Source: Aquirufa rosea (GTDB lineage: Bacteria; Bacteroidota; Bacteroidia; Cytophagales; Spirosomataceae). From it: a DNA stretch of 64,000 bases. The stretch covers positions 62,001-126,000 of the forward strand of contig NZ_SDHY01000005.1 of NCBI RefSeq assembly GCF_004118285.1, in the 5' to 3' direction. How positions within the stretch are numbered: the first letter of the stretch is position 1; each line of letters begins with the position of its first letter. This document shows, one piece after another, positions 52,179-61,483 of this stretch. The notes below the pieces were generated by a model. That model was not told where the DNA came from. It saw only the letters and a list, made by a program, of their open reading frames with translations, and did not search any database. The translations under genes were made by a program, and so were the position numbers.

Positions 52179-55100
52179 ATGGCCTCTCTATCAGAAACCA
52201 GCATTAAAAGACCGGTATTGTCCATTGTCATGTCCATTACAATTATTGTATTTGGAATCATTGGTTACACCTATCTGGGAGTTCGTGAGTTCCCTTCAGT
52301 AGATCCACCCGTAGTTACGGTTCAAACTTCATATACAGGAGCTAATGCCGACATCATTGAATCTCAAATTACTGAGCCACTTGAGGAATCCATCAATGGT
52401 ATTGCCGGGGTAAGAACATTGTCTAGCTCCAGCAGGGATGGACGTTCCAGTATTACAGTCGAATTTGATTTAGCAGTTAATATCGAAGATGCTGCCAATG
52501 ACGTACGTGACCGCGTTTCGAGAGCAATGGCCTTATTACCAAAAGATGTGGATCCCCCAGTAGTAGCAAAAGCGGACGCAGATGCCAACCCAATTTACAA
52601 CATCAACATCTTTTCAAAATCTCGTGGATTGTTGGAATTAAATGAATTGGCGACCCGAAACGTAAAAGAAAAATTCCAAACTATCCCTGGAGTAAGTTCA
52701 GTGCAATTATGGGGCGAGAAAAAATATGCTATGCGCATGCACATTGACCCAGAGCGTTTGGCCTCTTTTCGACTGACTGCTCCGGATATTGTATCTGCCT
52801 TAAGTAAGCAAAATATTGAATTACCTTCTGGAAGTATTGAAGGAGCCAATACCGAATTAACCGTTCGTACTCAAGGTAGAATGACTACGGTAGAAGACTT
52901 CAACAACCTAATTATCAAAGAACAAGATGGGCGCACGGTGAAATTCTCTGACGTAGGCTTTGCTGAATTATCTCCTGAAAATGACAAGACCTTTTTCAAG
53001 AGAGACATGACTCCTATGATTTCAATTGCTGTAATTCCTCAGCCAGGTTCTAACCAAATTGAAATTGTAGATGCCATCAATAAAAAACTACCACAAATTC
53101 GTCAAACTCTTCCTCCTGATGTGGAATTGAAGGAAGGTTTTGACAATACCAAGTATGTGCGCAAGTCATTGGTTGAGGTGGAAGAGACTATTTTGACGGC
53201 AATTCTTTTAGTAACTATCATCATTTTCTTGTTCTTGCGCGACTGGAGATCAACCTTGATCCCATTGACTGCTATACCAGTCAGCTTGATTGGAGTATTT
53301 TTCTTCATGTATCTGGTAGGATTCTCCGTCAATGTACTAACCCTCTTGGGTATCGTTTTATCCATTGGTCTCGTAGTGGATGATGCTATTGTGGTATTGG
53401 AAAATATCTATTCCAAAATCGAAAATGGCATGACACCATGGAAAGCCGCATTAGAGGGTTCTAAAGAGATTTACTTTGCTGTAATCTCAACTACCATCAC
53501 CTTGGCTGCGGTATTCTTGCCCGTAATATTCTTACAAGGTATTACAGGCCGACTTTTCCGTGAATTTGGTATAGTAGTAGCTGGTTCTGTGATCATTTCG
53601 GCATTCGTTTCTTTGACCTTAACACCTATGTTAAGCTCTAAATTGCTAAAAGGAGGTCATAACAAACCTTGGTTCTACCGTATTACTGAACCATTCTTTG
53701 TTTGGCTTACCGATGCCTACCAAGGTTCCTTGGAAACTTTCCTTAAAATTCGTTGGATGGCATGGGTAATCATGTTTTCATTAATTGGAATTATATACGC
53801 TCTATTCAAATATGAGGCCATTCCATCGGAATTAGCTCCACTAGAAGATCGTGGTGCATTGCGTATCAGTTCTACCGCTCCGGAAGGTGCAACCTTTGAT
53901 TACATGTTGAACTATACCGATAAAATGGCGAAATTCTTGATGGAAACCATTCCAGCCAAAGAGCGCTATGCCATTTATGCCATCACTTCCCCCCCTTTTG
54001 GAAATGGCGCTGCCAATACGGGTAGTTTCCGTATTCTTTTAGGAGATCCTGAAAAAAGAAGAAGTCAGCAGGAAATTGCCGACGAGCTTTCGCCTAAAAT
54101 CAAGAAATTTACAGGAGCACGGTCCAATTTAATTCAAGAGCCTACATTATCCACGGGCCAGCGTGGAGGTGGTGGTATGCCAATAGCCTTTGTGGTTCAA
54201 GCTCCCAACTTTGAAAGCTTGAAAAAAGTGATGCCACAATTCTTAGCCAAGGTGCGTGACAATCCGAAATTTGAGGCTTCTGACGTCAATTTGAAATTCA
54301 CCAAGCCCGAATTACGTATTGAAATCGATCGGGCTAAGGCTCAGAATTTGGGAATCGCAATTCAGGATATTGCACAAACTTTACAATTAGGTCTTTCAGG
54401 TAGACGATTTGGCTATTTCATTATGGATGGAAAACAATACCAAGTGATTGGCCAAATTGACCGCCCAATGAGAAATGATGTAAGCGATTTGAAATCCTTG
54501 TACGTTAAAAACAACCGAGGAGATTTAATCCAATTGGATAACTTGGTGAAAATAACAGAGCAAAGTACCCCTCCGCAATTATACCGTTATAACCGTTATG
54601 TAGCTGCTACCGTGCAGGCACAGATGGCGAAAGGCGTTACCTTAGGAGAGGCCTTAAATGAAATGGATAAAATTGCCAAAGAAACATTGGATGTGTCTTT
54701 CTCAACTGCCTACGATGGACAAAGTAAGGAATTTAAGGAATCTAGTTCATCCTTATTATTTGCTTTCGCTCTTGCCATTTTATTAATTTACTTAATCCTG
54801 TCGGCCCAATTTGAAAGCTTTGTGGACCCTTTGATTATCCTTTTCACCGTTCCATTGGCAGTAGCAGGCGCTCTGTTAACCTTGTGGGATTTCAGTCAAA
54901 CGCTGAATATTTTCTCTCAAATTGGTATCATTGTACTTATAGGTTTGGTAACGAAAAATGGTATCCTGATTGTGGAGTTTGCCAACCAACGAAAAGAAGC
55001 TGGGTCCAATAAAATGCTGGCGGTACAAGAGGCCGCGGTGGCTCGTTTCCGACCGATTTTGATGACATCGCTTTGTACCATATTAGGTATTTTACCAATC

Positions 55101-55283
55101 GCCTTGGCATTAGGATCTGGTTCACAAAGCCGGGTTTCCATGGGTATTGCCGTAGTAGGGGGTATGTTATTCTCTACGACATTGACATTGTACATCATTC
55201 CAGCGATTTATAGTTACATGTCCAGCAACTTAAAACATCAAGGAGAAAAAGAAGAAAGCCCTTCTTTGGTAGGCCATGAATAA
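52179..55283 (+). CDS. RND-family efflux pump (HAE1 type)
   Basis: Inner-membrane multidrug efflux transporter of 1034 residues, proton driven. The sequence shows the 12-helix layout with two large periplasmic loops. Motifs include VGLVVDDAIVVLENIYSK with the paired aspartates in helix 4 (about residues 399-416), IPVSLIGVFFFMYLVGFSVNVLTLLG and the second-half PLAVAGALLTLWDF. It works with the adaptor encoded upstream. Its 3' end overlaps ribD by 8 bp. Substrates cannot be told. Confidence 0.95.
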   Translation: MASLSETSIKRPVLSIVMSITIIVFGIIGYTYLGVREFPSVDPPVVTVQTSYTGANADIIESQITEPLEESINGIAGVRTLSSSSRDGRSSITVEFDLAVNIEDAANDVRDRVSRAMALLPKDVDPPVVAKADADANPIYNINIFSKSRGLLELNELATRNVKEKFQTIPGVSSVQLWGEKKYAMRMHIDPERLASFRLTAPDIVSALSKQNIELPSGSIEGANTELTVRTQGRMTTVEDFNNLIIKEQDGRTVKFSDVGFAELSPENDKTFFKRDMTPMISIAVIPQPGSNQIEIVDAINKKLPQIRQTLPPDVELKEGFDNTKYVRKSLVEVEETILTAILLVTIIIFLFLRDWRSTLIPLTAIPVSLIGVFFFMYLVGFSVNVLTLLGIVLSIGLVVDDAIVVLENIYSKIENGMTPWKAALEGSKEIYFAVISTTITLAAVFLPVIFLQGITGRLFREFGIVVAGSVIISAFVSLTLTPMLSSKLLKGGHNKPWFYRITEPFFVWLTDAYQGSLETFLKIRWMAWVIMFSLIGIIYALFKYEAIPSELAPLEDRGALRISSTAPEGATFDYMLNYTDKMAKFLMETIPAKERYAIYAITSPPFGNGAANTGSFRILLGDPEKRRSQQEIADELSPKIKKFTGARSNLIQEPTLSTGQRGGGGMPIAFVVQAPNFESLKKVMPQFLAKVRDNPKFEASDVNLKFTKPELRIEIDRAKAQNLGIAIQDIAQTLQLGLSGRRFGYFIMDGKQYQVIGQIDRPMRNDVSDLKSLYVKNNRGDLIQLDNLVKITEQSTPPQLYRYNRYVAATVQAQMAKGVTLGEALNEMDKIAKETLDVSFSTAYDGQSKEFKESSSSLLFAFALAILLIYLILSAQFESFVDPLIILFTVPLAVAGALLTLWDFSQTLNIFSQIGIIVLIGLVTKNGILIVEFANQRKEAGSNKMLAVQEAAVARFRPILMTSLCTILGILPIALALGSGSQSRVSMGIAVVGGMLFSTTLTLYIIPAIYSYMSSNLKHQGEKEESPSLVGHE

Positions 55284-56304
55284 AGAAGAGATTTGGATGC
55301 AACGTGCCCTGGACTTAGCGCTGTTAGGTTCAGGGTATGTTGCCCCTAATCCCTTGGTAGGTTGTGTCATTGTAAAAAATAACCGAATCATTGGAGAAGG
55401 CTGGCACCAGCAATATGGCAAAGCCCACGCCGAGGTCATGGCCATTCATTCTCTCCTAAATCTTTCAGATAGTATTGGCGCAAGCGTGTTTGTGAGTTTG
55501 GAGCCCTGTAGCCATACAGGCAAAACCCCTCCCTGTGCTGATTTACTTATCAAATCACAAGTTAAGGAAGTTTATATCTGTAATATTGACCCTAATCCTC
55601 TAGTAGCTGGAAATGGCATTAAAAAATTAGAAGCGGCAGGCATTCGGGTTTTTACAGGAATTTTAGCTGAGAAGGGCGAGGAAATTAACCGACATTTCTT
55701 CACTTTTCACCAAAAAAAACGACCCTACTTCACCTTGAAATGGGCCGCCTCCCAAGATGCATTTATCGCCCAAGAAGATGGAAAGCCCTATCCATTTTCC
55801 AATCAACCAAGTAAGACTTTAGTTCACCAAATGCGTACACAGCATCAAGCGATTCTGGTTGGTGTAAATACGATCATTCAAGATGACCCCCAATTAACTA
55901 GCCGATATTGGAAAGGAAATAATCCCATCAGAATTGTGCTTGACCCACATCACCGAATCCCTCAGAAAAGTCAAGTACTACAAGATGGACTTATCACATG
56001 GATACTAACCAAGCAGGTGGAAAAGCTTGAGGGTGCTTGCCAGTATTTCGCCTTGGGGGAAGACTTTAGCCTTGAAAAAATAGTAGAACTTCTCTTCCAA
56101 AAAGGAATTATTTCTGTCCTAGTAGAAGGAGGCGCCAAGACCTTAGACACTTTTCTTCATAGCACATGGGTAGATGAGGTGTGGAAACAGGAAAGTTCCA
56201 TATTGTTGGGAAATGGCATAGCTGAGCCAAAGTATGAACTTACTTGGAAAAAATTCAAACAGGTGGGAAAAGATATTATTTGGTACCAAGCAGATTTAGG
56301 CTAG
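55276..56304 (+). CDS. ribD: Bifunctional riboflavin enzyme RibD (deaminase/reductase)
   Basis: Two-domain enzyme of riboflavin synthesis, 342 residues. The N-terminal deaminase has the zinc motif HAEVMAIH (about 50-57) and PCSHTGKTPPC (about 77-87). The C-terminal reductase, with FTLKWAASQDAFIA and VLVEGGAKTLDTFL, is complete. Start ATG 55276 lies inside the end of the RND pump gene (8-bp overlap), so the two are translationally coupled by position. No FMN riboswitch is seen. Its end overlaps convergent mntH by 9 bp. Confidence 0.96.
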   Translation: MNKEEIWMQRALDLALLGSGYVAPNPLVGCVIVKNNRIIGEGWHQQYGKAHAEVMAIHSLLNLSDSIGASVFVSLEPCSHTGKTPPCADLLIKSQVKEVYICNIDPNPLVAGNGIKKLEAAGIRVFTGILAEKGEEINRHFFTFHQKKRPYFTLKWAASQDAFIAQEDGKPYPFSNQPSKTLVHQMRTQHQAILVGVNTIIQDDPQLTSRYWKGNNPIRIVLDPHHRIPQKSQVLQDGLITWILTKQVEKLEGACQYFALGEDFSLEKIVELLFQKGIISVLVEGGAKTLDTFLHSTWVDEVWKQESSILLGNGIAEPKYELTWKKFKQVGKDIIWYQADLG

Positions 56305-57618
56305 ACCAAATATTTGCAACAATAAATAAGCATTTAAGCCTAATATTACCGCACTAATTGTCCAAGACAATGCAGTTAACCAAGTAGGGTTCACGAATTT
56401 ACCCATTTTGGCTTGATCACTCGTAAACCAAACCAAAGGTATAACTGCAAAGCTCAATTGCATAGAAAGCACCACTTGCGAAAATACCAAGAGTTCTCCC
56501 ACCTTGCTGTCGCCCCAAATCCAAGTAATAAAAAAGGCGGGTAATATGGCCAGCATACGCGTAATTAAACGTCGCAGCCATGGTGCCAATTTCAAGTCAA
56601 TAAAGCCCTCCATCACAATTTGACCCGCTAGTGTACCCGTAAGTGTCGCATTTTGACCAGAAGCTAATAAGGCTATGGCAAATAAGGCAGAGGCCCACTG
56701 ACTTCCTAAAACAGGATCCAATAATTGGTAAGCATCCTTGATGTCTGCCACATGTGGCATATTATTGATATGAAATGCAGAAGCCGCTAAGATTAATATA
56801 CCAGCGTTGATAAAAAAGGCTAAACCTAAGGATAAGGTAGAATCGATAGTTGCAAATTTTATGGCCTTGGCCTTATCTGATTCAGTTTTAGCAAAGGCCC
56901 TGGTCTGCACAATACTCGAATGTAAATACAAGTTATGCGGCATGACAGTTGCCCCCAAAATACCTATGGCCACATACAATTGACTAGAATCTTGAAAAAT
57001 AGAAGCCTGTGGAATAAGTCCCTTCATCACACTTGAAATTTCTGGCTGCGACAACAGTAATTCATAAGCAAAACACAAGGTGATTACAGCCAATAAAGAC
57101 ATGACAATAGATTCCAGCACCCTGAAGCCACGGTGCTGGAAGTATAGAATTAAGAACACATCCAATATAGTAATTAGTATACCATAAAGAATTGGAATGC
57201 CAAACAGTAAATTCAATGCAAGAGCTGAACCAATAACTTCAGCTAAATCACAAGCAACAATGGCTAATTCACAAAGTATCCAGAGAAATATAGCTATTGG
57301 CTTAGAGAAAGCCTCTCCACAGGCTTGAGCCAAATCTCTGCCAGTGGAAACCCCCAGTTTCAATGCCAAATGTTGTAGTACAATGGCAAACAAACTAGAA
57401 ATGAAAATGACGGATAAAAGGGTATAACCAAACTGAGATCCCCCAGCAAGGTCAGTGGCCCAATTGCCAGGATCCATATAACCGACCGCCACCATAAAGC
57501 CCGGCCCAATAAAAGCACGTAAGTTTTTCCAAAATCCAGGGCCAGAATAAATAGGTATACTTCCGTATACCTCACTTAAAGAACGAGTCTTACCTTCTGA
57601 TCGCCAAGCGTTTGACAT
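56296..57618 (-). CDS. mntH: Nramp-family manganese transporter MntH
   Basis: Proton-coupled divalent metal importer of 440 residues with about 11 membrane helices. The helix-1 metal motif DPGNWATD (about residues 49-56) and the helix-6 motif MPHNLYLHS (about 226-234) are intact. Manganese rather than iron is inferred from the divergent regulator gene. The start MSNAWRSEGKTRSL precedes the first helix. The gene faces mntR across a 129-bp region with a palindrome. Confidence 0.93.
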   Translation of the reverse strand: MSNAWRSEGKTRSLSEVYGSIPIYSGPGFWKNLRAFIGPGFMVAVGYMDPGNWATDLAGGSQFGYTLLSVIFISSLFAIVLQHLALKLGVSTGRDLAQACGEAFSKPIAIFLWILCELAIVACDLAEVIGSALALNLLFGIPILYGILITILDVFLILYFQHRGFRVLESIVMSLLAVITLCFAYELLLSQPEISSVMKGLIPQASIFQDSSQLYVAIGILGATVMPHNLYLHSSIVQTRAFAKTESDKAKAIKFATIDSTLSLGLAFFINAGILILAASAFHINNMPHVADIKDAYQLLDPVLGSQWASALFAIALLASGQNATLTGTLAGQIVMEGFIDLKLAPWLRRLITRMLAILPAFFITWIWGDSKVGELLVFSQVVLSMQLSFAVIPLVWFTSDQAKMGKFVNPTWLTALSWTISAVILGLNAYLLLQIFGLA

Positions 57619-57640
57619 GGTAATTTGGTTTTATTCAAAA

Positions 57641-57670
57641 CAAAGATATGAAATTTTGTGATTAAGCAAA
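57641..57670 (-). promoter_or_regulatory. Probable mntH promoter
   Basis: On the - strand a TTTG (57667-57670) lies 18 nt upstream of TATCTTTG (57641-57648), a -7 box 22 bp before the mntH ATG. This is close to the TTTG-N19-TAnnTTTG consensus. A second TAnnTTTG match (57667-57674) overlaps the -33 element. Confidence 0.5.
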
Positions 57671-57675
57671 AATAT

Positions 57676-57695
57676 TTTTTAGCCTAGGCTAAAAA
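57676..57695. promoter_or_regulatory. MntR/DtxR-type operator (perfect 20-bp palindrome)
   Basis: TTTTTAGCCTAGGCTAAAAA is a perfect palindrome of 20 bp with an AGCCTAGGCT core. The TTAGCCTAGGCTAA heart resembles the half-sites bound by DtxR-like regulators (TTAGGnTAGCC types). It lies between mntH and mntR, 5 bp upstream of the mntH -33 element and directly beside the putative mntR -33. A shorter related half-site (CTTAGGC) lies at 57704-57710. Confidence 0.75.
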
Positions 57696-57726
57696 TTTAT
57701 TTTCTTAGGCATTTTGATTACTTTTA
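57696..57726 (+). promoter_or_regulatory. Possible mntR promoter
   Basis: TTTA (57696-57699), a 19-nt spacer and TACTTTTA (57719-57726) resemble the Bacteroidota consensus with one mismatch in each box. It would start directly next to the palindrome, so a bound regulator would block it. Confidence 0.3.
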
Positions 57727-57747
57727 TATACCCTTAATTCTACCCCA

Positions 57748-58416
57748 ATGGCTACATCTTTCGCTGAGGAAAATTATTTAAAGATAATCTATCGACTATC
57801 TGAGTCGACCCTAGAAGATATATCTACCAATGCCGTAGCGGAGTTAACTCAAACAAAAGCCGCCTCGGTGACCGATATGCTCAGAAAGTTAGCGGAAAAA
57901 GGTTGGGTGAATTATCAGAAGTACCAAGGTGTAAGGTTAACCAATGAAGGGGAAAAAATCGCCTTATCCATTGTCAGAAAACACCGTTTATGGGAAGTTT
58001 TCTTAGTGGATAAAATGGGATTCAACTGGGACGAGGTTCATGATATTGCAGAGCAATTAGAACATATCGAATCTGAGGCTTTGATCAACAAATTAGACGA
58101 GTTTTTAGACTTCCCCAAAACCGATCCGCACGGAGACCCGATTCCAAATAAAGAGGGCATATTACCTGAATTAGGTTACCTGCATTTATCTGAATTAAAA
58201 GAAAATAAAGCTTGCATTTTGATGGGGGTTGCGAAAGATTCAGCGGTTTTTTTGCAGTTGCTTACCCGACTAAATTTAAGTTTGGGAGCCAAGCTTTCAG
58301 TGAAAGAAATAAATCCATTTGATAGGTCCATTTCCTTGTCTATCAATGAAAATGCCCCCGTTTTCATTAGCCATGAAGTGGCCAAAAACATCTTGGTTAA
58401 ATTAACAAAAGATTAA
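57748..58416 (+). CDS. mntR: DtxR/MntR-family metal-dependent repressor
   Basis: Metal-sensing regulator of 222 residues. The winged helix (TNAVAELTQTKAASVTDMLRKLAEKGWVNYQKYQGVRLT) fills about residues 26-65, then the dimer domain (KHRLWEVFLVDKMGF... IAEQLEHIES), then a FeoA/SH3-like C-terminus (about 150-222). The metal motif reads E-Q-L-E-H: glutamate at the position where DtxR has cysteine, as in MntR. The N-terminal ligands D8 and E11 of B. subtilis MntR appear to be N and K here, so one site may differ. With mntH divergent and a palindrome between them, it most likely represses mntH and itself when manganese is plentiful. Confidence 0.87.
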   Translation: MATSFAEENYLKIIYRLSESTLEDISTNAVAELTQTKAASVTDMLRKLAEKGWVNYQKYQGVRLTNEGEKIALSIVRKHRLWEVFLVDKMGFNWDEVHDIAEQLEHIESEALINKLDEFLDFPKTDPHGDPIPNKEGILPELGYLHLSELKENKACILMGVAKDSAVFLQLLTRLNLSLGAKLSVKEINPFDRSISLSINENAPVFISHEVAKNILVKLTKD

Positions 58417-58431
58417 TGGATGAAGGATAAA

Positions 58432-61374
58432 CTAACTCAAAAGATCAAGCACCTCTTCCTCACTCAAGTTCTTCAGTATACTCTCATCGGAAGTCACTAG
58501 TTCATTAGCCAAATCCAATTTCCTTTGCTGAAGGGCTAATATCTTTTCCTCGACAGTCTGTTTCGAAATAAACTTATAGGTAAATACCGTCTTTACCTGA
58601 CCTATTCGGTGTGCTCGGTCTATGGCCTGCGCCTCTGCAGCAGGATTCCACCAGGGATCCAATAAAAATACATAATCCGCTGCCGTCAAATTCAATCCTA
58701 CCCCTCCTGCTTTCAATGAAATCAAGAATACGGATTGTCCATCAGCCTTTTGGAAACTCTCTACCTGCCCTTTTCGATCAGAAGTACTACCGTCTAAATA
58801 CGCATAGGCAATGTTTCTTTCATCCAAGGCCTTTTTAATCAATGCCAAATGCTGGACGAACTGACTAAAAATCAACACCTTATGATGCTGCTCCAAGACA
58901 GTTTCCAGCTTTTCTAAAACCGCTTCCATTTTTCCAGATTCTCCCTCGTAACCTTCCTCACAAAGAGAAGGATGATTGGCCAATTGACGCAATTTCGTAA
59001 GACCTTGTAAAACAGAAAATCTGGATTTTTGTAAACCCTCATCCTTGATTTGCTTCAACAAGACATCCCTGTAAAATGACTTAGTTTTATCGTACAACCG
59101 CTCTTGTTCTTCTGTCATCACGCAATAGGTTACAGATTCCATTTTAGCTGGTAAATCCGCTGCCACTTGCCGTTTTTCACGTCTCAACAAGTAAGGTTTA
59201 ATTAAAAAATATAGCCTCTTTTTCTTTTCCGCATCTGCTTTTTTCTCAATGGGTACCTGGAATAAATCTTTGAAATAACGTTGAGAACCTAAAAGCCCAG
59301 GATTGACAAAATTCATTTGTGACCATAAATCCATGGTAGAGTTTTCTAATGGAGTTCCGGTCATAACTAGCCGATATTTAGCAGAAAGCTTTTGGACGGC
59401 CTTAGTAATATTGGCTAAAGGGTTTTTAATGGCTTGGGATTCATCCAAGATAACATAACTGAAAGATTGCTTTTCAAACCAATCTATATCCGACCGAACC
59501 ATACCAAAGGAGCAGAGGATTAAATCCACTTTGCCCAATTGGGCTTGTAATTTCTCCCGTTGAGGGCCACTATACACCAAAACACGTAAATATGGGGTAA
59601 ACTTCTTGGCCTCCATTTCCCAATTGTATAAAAGAGAAGTGGGCATAACCAGTAAACTTGGTAGTGTTTCGCCTTGCTCCTTCAAGCTCTGAAGTAGACA
59701 TAGTGTTTGAACCGTCTTACCTAATCCCATATCATCCGCCAGGCAAGCACCTAAACCAGCAGATTGCCGTGTTCGTAACCAGCGGTAACCTTCCATCTGG
59801 TATGGCCGAAGCGTCCCTTTAAAGTTTTTAGGAACAGGGTATTCTTTCACCTCCAATGCCAAATCATTCAGGGTTTTGGCTCGCAAAGCTGTTTTAACCA
59901 AATCTTGATTTTCCCACTCTTGCACTAATTGGAAATGCTGCCTCTTCAAATATACCCCATCTTCTCCTGGGCGTGTCTCTGAAAAATAAAATAGATCTTG
60001 GTAATCATGGAACCAGTTATCTGGAATGATAGCAATGGAACCATCGGGTAGATGAAACTCCTTTTTCTTTTGAAGAATTAATTGTCTAATCTTTAAAAAA
60101 GGAATCTGAAACTCTCCAAACGAAATAATAGCTTGAATATCAAACCAGTCGAGCTTCTCCCCAATCCTAATTTTAATTTCTGGTTTTCCAAGGAAATAAC
60201 GCGGAGCCTGTCCATCACCTTTAAACTGAACACTAAAACCCGCTTGATCTAAGGCGGCCTTATTTAAAGTCAACCATTGAACAGCATCGCTTCTGGACAT
60301 CACCGCTTTTCCATCCAGCTCAATCTGTAAACCCAATGATTTTAATTGTTGATATGCTCTTTTCTCCTTAGACAGGGAGCGCATAATTTTTTGAAATGCA
60401 TAATTATCACCTTTCTTCTCAAACAGGACATTCGCCTCTGAGCTCAAACCATCCCAAGGGAAACGATTGTTGCCGTATTGAAATGACAACACAAAATTCC
60501 AGCGATCAGCTGCCTCTAAAGCCGCGGTTTTTTTACTAGTTGGTTTCTCACTTTCCTCTGTTTTTACTACAATAGGGCCATAAGAAAGCAAATATTGGCA
60601 GTTTTTCTCCGTATTAAATATATCAAATCCCTTAGCATGCACAGGATATCTGGCCACCATCGCTTTCACAAATTTGCGGAAATAATCCTCCTCCATACTT
60701 TTGGGTATAACCACAAACTTCTTGTTTAAGAAAGGACGTAATTTTTTACCTTCGAGCGCGGGCTTAAAATGATATAATTTTTGGTTCAATAACATCCATG
60801 CAGGCTCATCGCATAGAACCATGGCATCTTTGTACTGAAACTCCAATTTATTACCTAAGTATTTTAGGGTAGGGAAATAGTGGGTATTCTCCTCGTTTCT
60901 CATAAAATGAAACAAAACCTCCACAGGCTCAGCCTGAATCTGTACTTGCTGACGCATCGGATTCCCGTCATTCCCCATGATAAACAAGGTTTTGTCTGGG
61001 GAAATCAACTCAAATATTTGCCCTCGCTTTTTTTCCACTACACTTAAAACCGCCTCCTGAATATCTTTCTCTCCCTTTTCTGCGTCAAATGTTTTCAAAT
61101 AAAACTCCTCCATTGTTTTGCGTTTGGAGGTATTAAATTTTTCAAAAATAGCCGCAGGCTTCATTCCTTCAATCAGTTTGACTGCTTGTTCATCTCGCTC
61201 ATCTAATCCATGCGCAAACTCATGAAAATTACGAGAAGTCAAGGTCTGATATTCCCACGTTAATTGCAATTTTTCATTTAATTGTACCACAAAGACCTCA
61301 AACAAATAGCCGAGGCACTCGTGTGACAACAAGGAATACATTACCTGAAAAGGTTTATTGGGTGAAATCTTCAT
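58432..61374 (-). CDS. SNF2/RapA-type helicase-like ATPase
   Basis: A 980-residue protein whose C-terminal half is an SNF2-family ATPase: motif I LADDMGLGKTVQTLCLL (about 540-556), motif II DESQ in VILDESQAIKN, then MTGTPLENS, and motif VI QAIDRAHRIGQ (about 920-930). The N-terminal 480 residues have no domain I can name but belong to the Bacteroidota version of this family, with several Lys-rich stretches and strands. Such proteins act on DNA or on stalled polymerase (RapA). The exact role is unknown. It follows prmA after 109 bp that hold two hairpins. Confidence 0.85.
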   Translation of the reverse strand: MKISPNKPFQVMYSLLSHECLGYLFEVFVVQLNEKLQLTWEYQTLTSRNFHEFAHGLDERDEQAVKLIEGMKPAAIFEKFNTSKRKTMEEFYLKTFDAEKGEKDIQEAVLSVVEKKRGQIFELISPDKTLFIMGNDGNPMRQQVQIQAEPVEVLFHFMRNEENTHYFPTLKYLGNKLEFQYKDAMVLCDEPAWMLLNQKLYHFKPALEGKKLRPFLNKKFVVIPKSMEEDYFRKFVKAMVARYPVHAKGFDIFNTEKNCQYLLSYGPIVVKTEESEKPTSKKTAALEAADRWNFVLSFQYGNNRFPWDGLSSEANVLFEKKGDNYAFQKIMRSLSKEKRAYQQLKSLGLQIELDGKAVMSRSDAVQWLTLNKAALDQAGFSVQFKGDGQAPRYFLGKPEIKIRIGEKLDWFDIQAIISFGEFQIPFLKIRQLILQKKKEFHLPDGSIAIIPDNWFHDYQDLFYFSETRPGEDGVYLKRQHFQLVQEWENQDLVKTALRAKTLNDLALEVKEYPVPKNFKGTLRPYQMEGYRWLRTRQSAGLGACLADDMGLGKTVQTLCLLQSLKEQGETLPSLLVMPTSLLYNWEMEAKKFTPYLRVLVYSGPQREKLQAQLGKVDLILCSFGMVRSDIDWFEKQSFSYVILDESQAIKNPLANITKAVQKLSAKYRLVMTGTPLENSTMDLWSQMNFVNPGLLGSQRYFKDLFQVPIEKKADAEKKKRLYFLIKPYLLRREKRQVAADLPAKMESVTYCVMTEEQERLYDKTKSFYRDVLLKQIKDEGLQKSRFSVLQGLTKLRQLANHPSLCEEGYEGESGKMEAVLEKLETVLEQHHKVLIFSQFVQHLALIKKALDERNIAYAYLDGSTSDRKGQVESFQKADGQSVFLISLKAGGVGLNLTAADYVFLLDPWWNPAAEAQAIDRAHRIGQVKTVFTYKFISKQTVEEKILALQQRKLDLANELVTSDESILKNLSEEEVLDLLS

Positions 61375-61387
61375 GTACCGAAAAAGT

Positions 61388-61435
61388 ACTCGAATGCACG
61401 AGTTCTTAGAGTAAAACCTTCAAAAGTAAGGTTTT
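61388..61435 (-). other. Two hairpins and a -7 match in the gap between prmA and the SNF2-type gene
   Basis: AAAACCTT (61413-61420) and AAGGTTTT (61428-61435) form a perfect 8-bp stem. Its loop plus one stem base holds, on the - strand, TACTTTTG (61421-61428), a -7 box for the SNF2-type gene. A second repeat, ACTCG (61388-61392) and CGAGT (61399-61403), lies between it and the start codon. The first could end prmA transcripts or cover the promoter; the sequence does not decide. Confidence 0.4.
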
Positions 61436-61483
61436 TAAACGAAATACCGAAAAAATATAGGGCAATATTAGAAAACTACAAAA

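Noticed and set aside
52179-55283. Possible loss of the RND pump through odd gene order
   Set aside because: The pump is full length at 1034 residues with intact helix-4 aspartates; only the neighbours are unusual.
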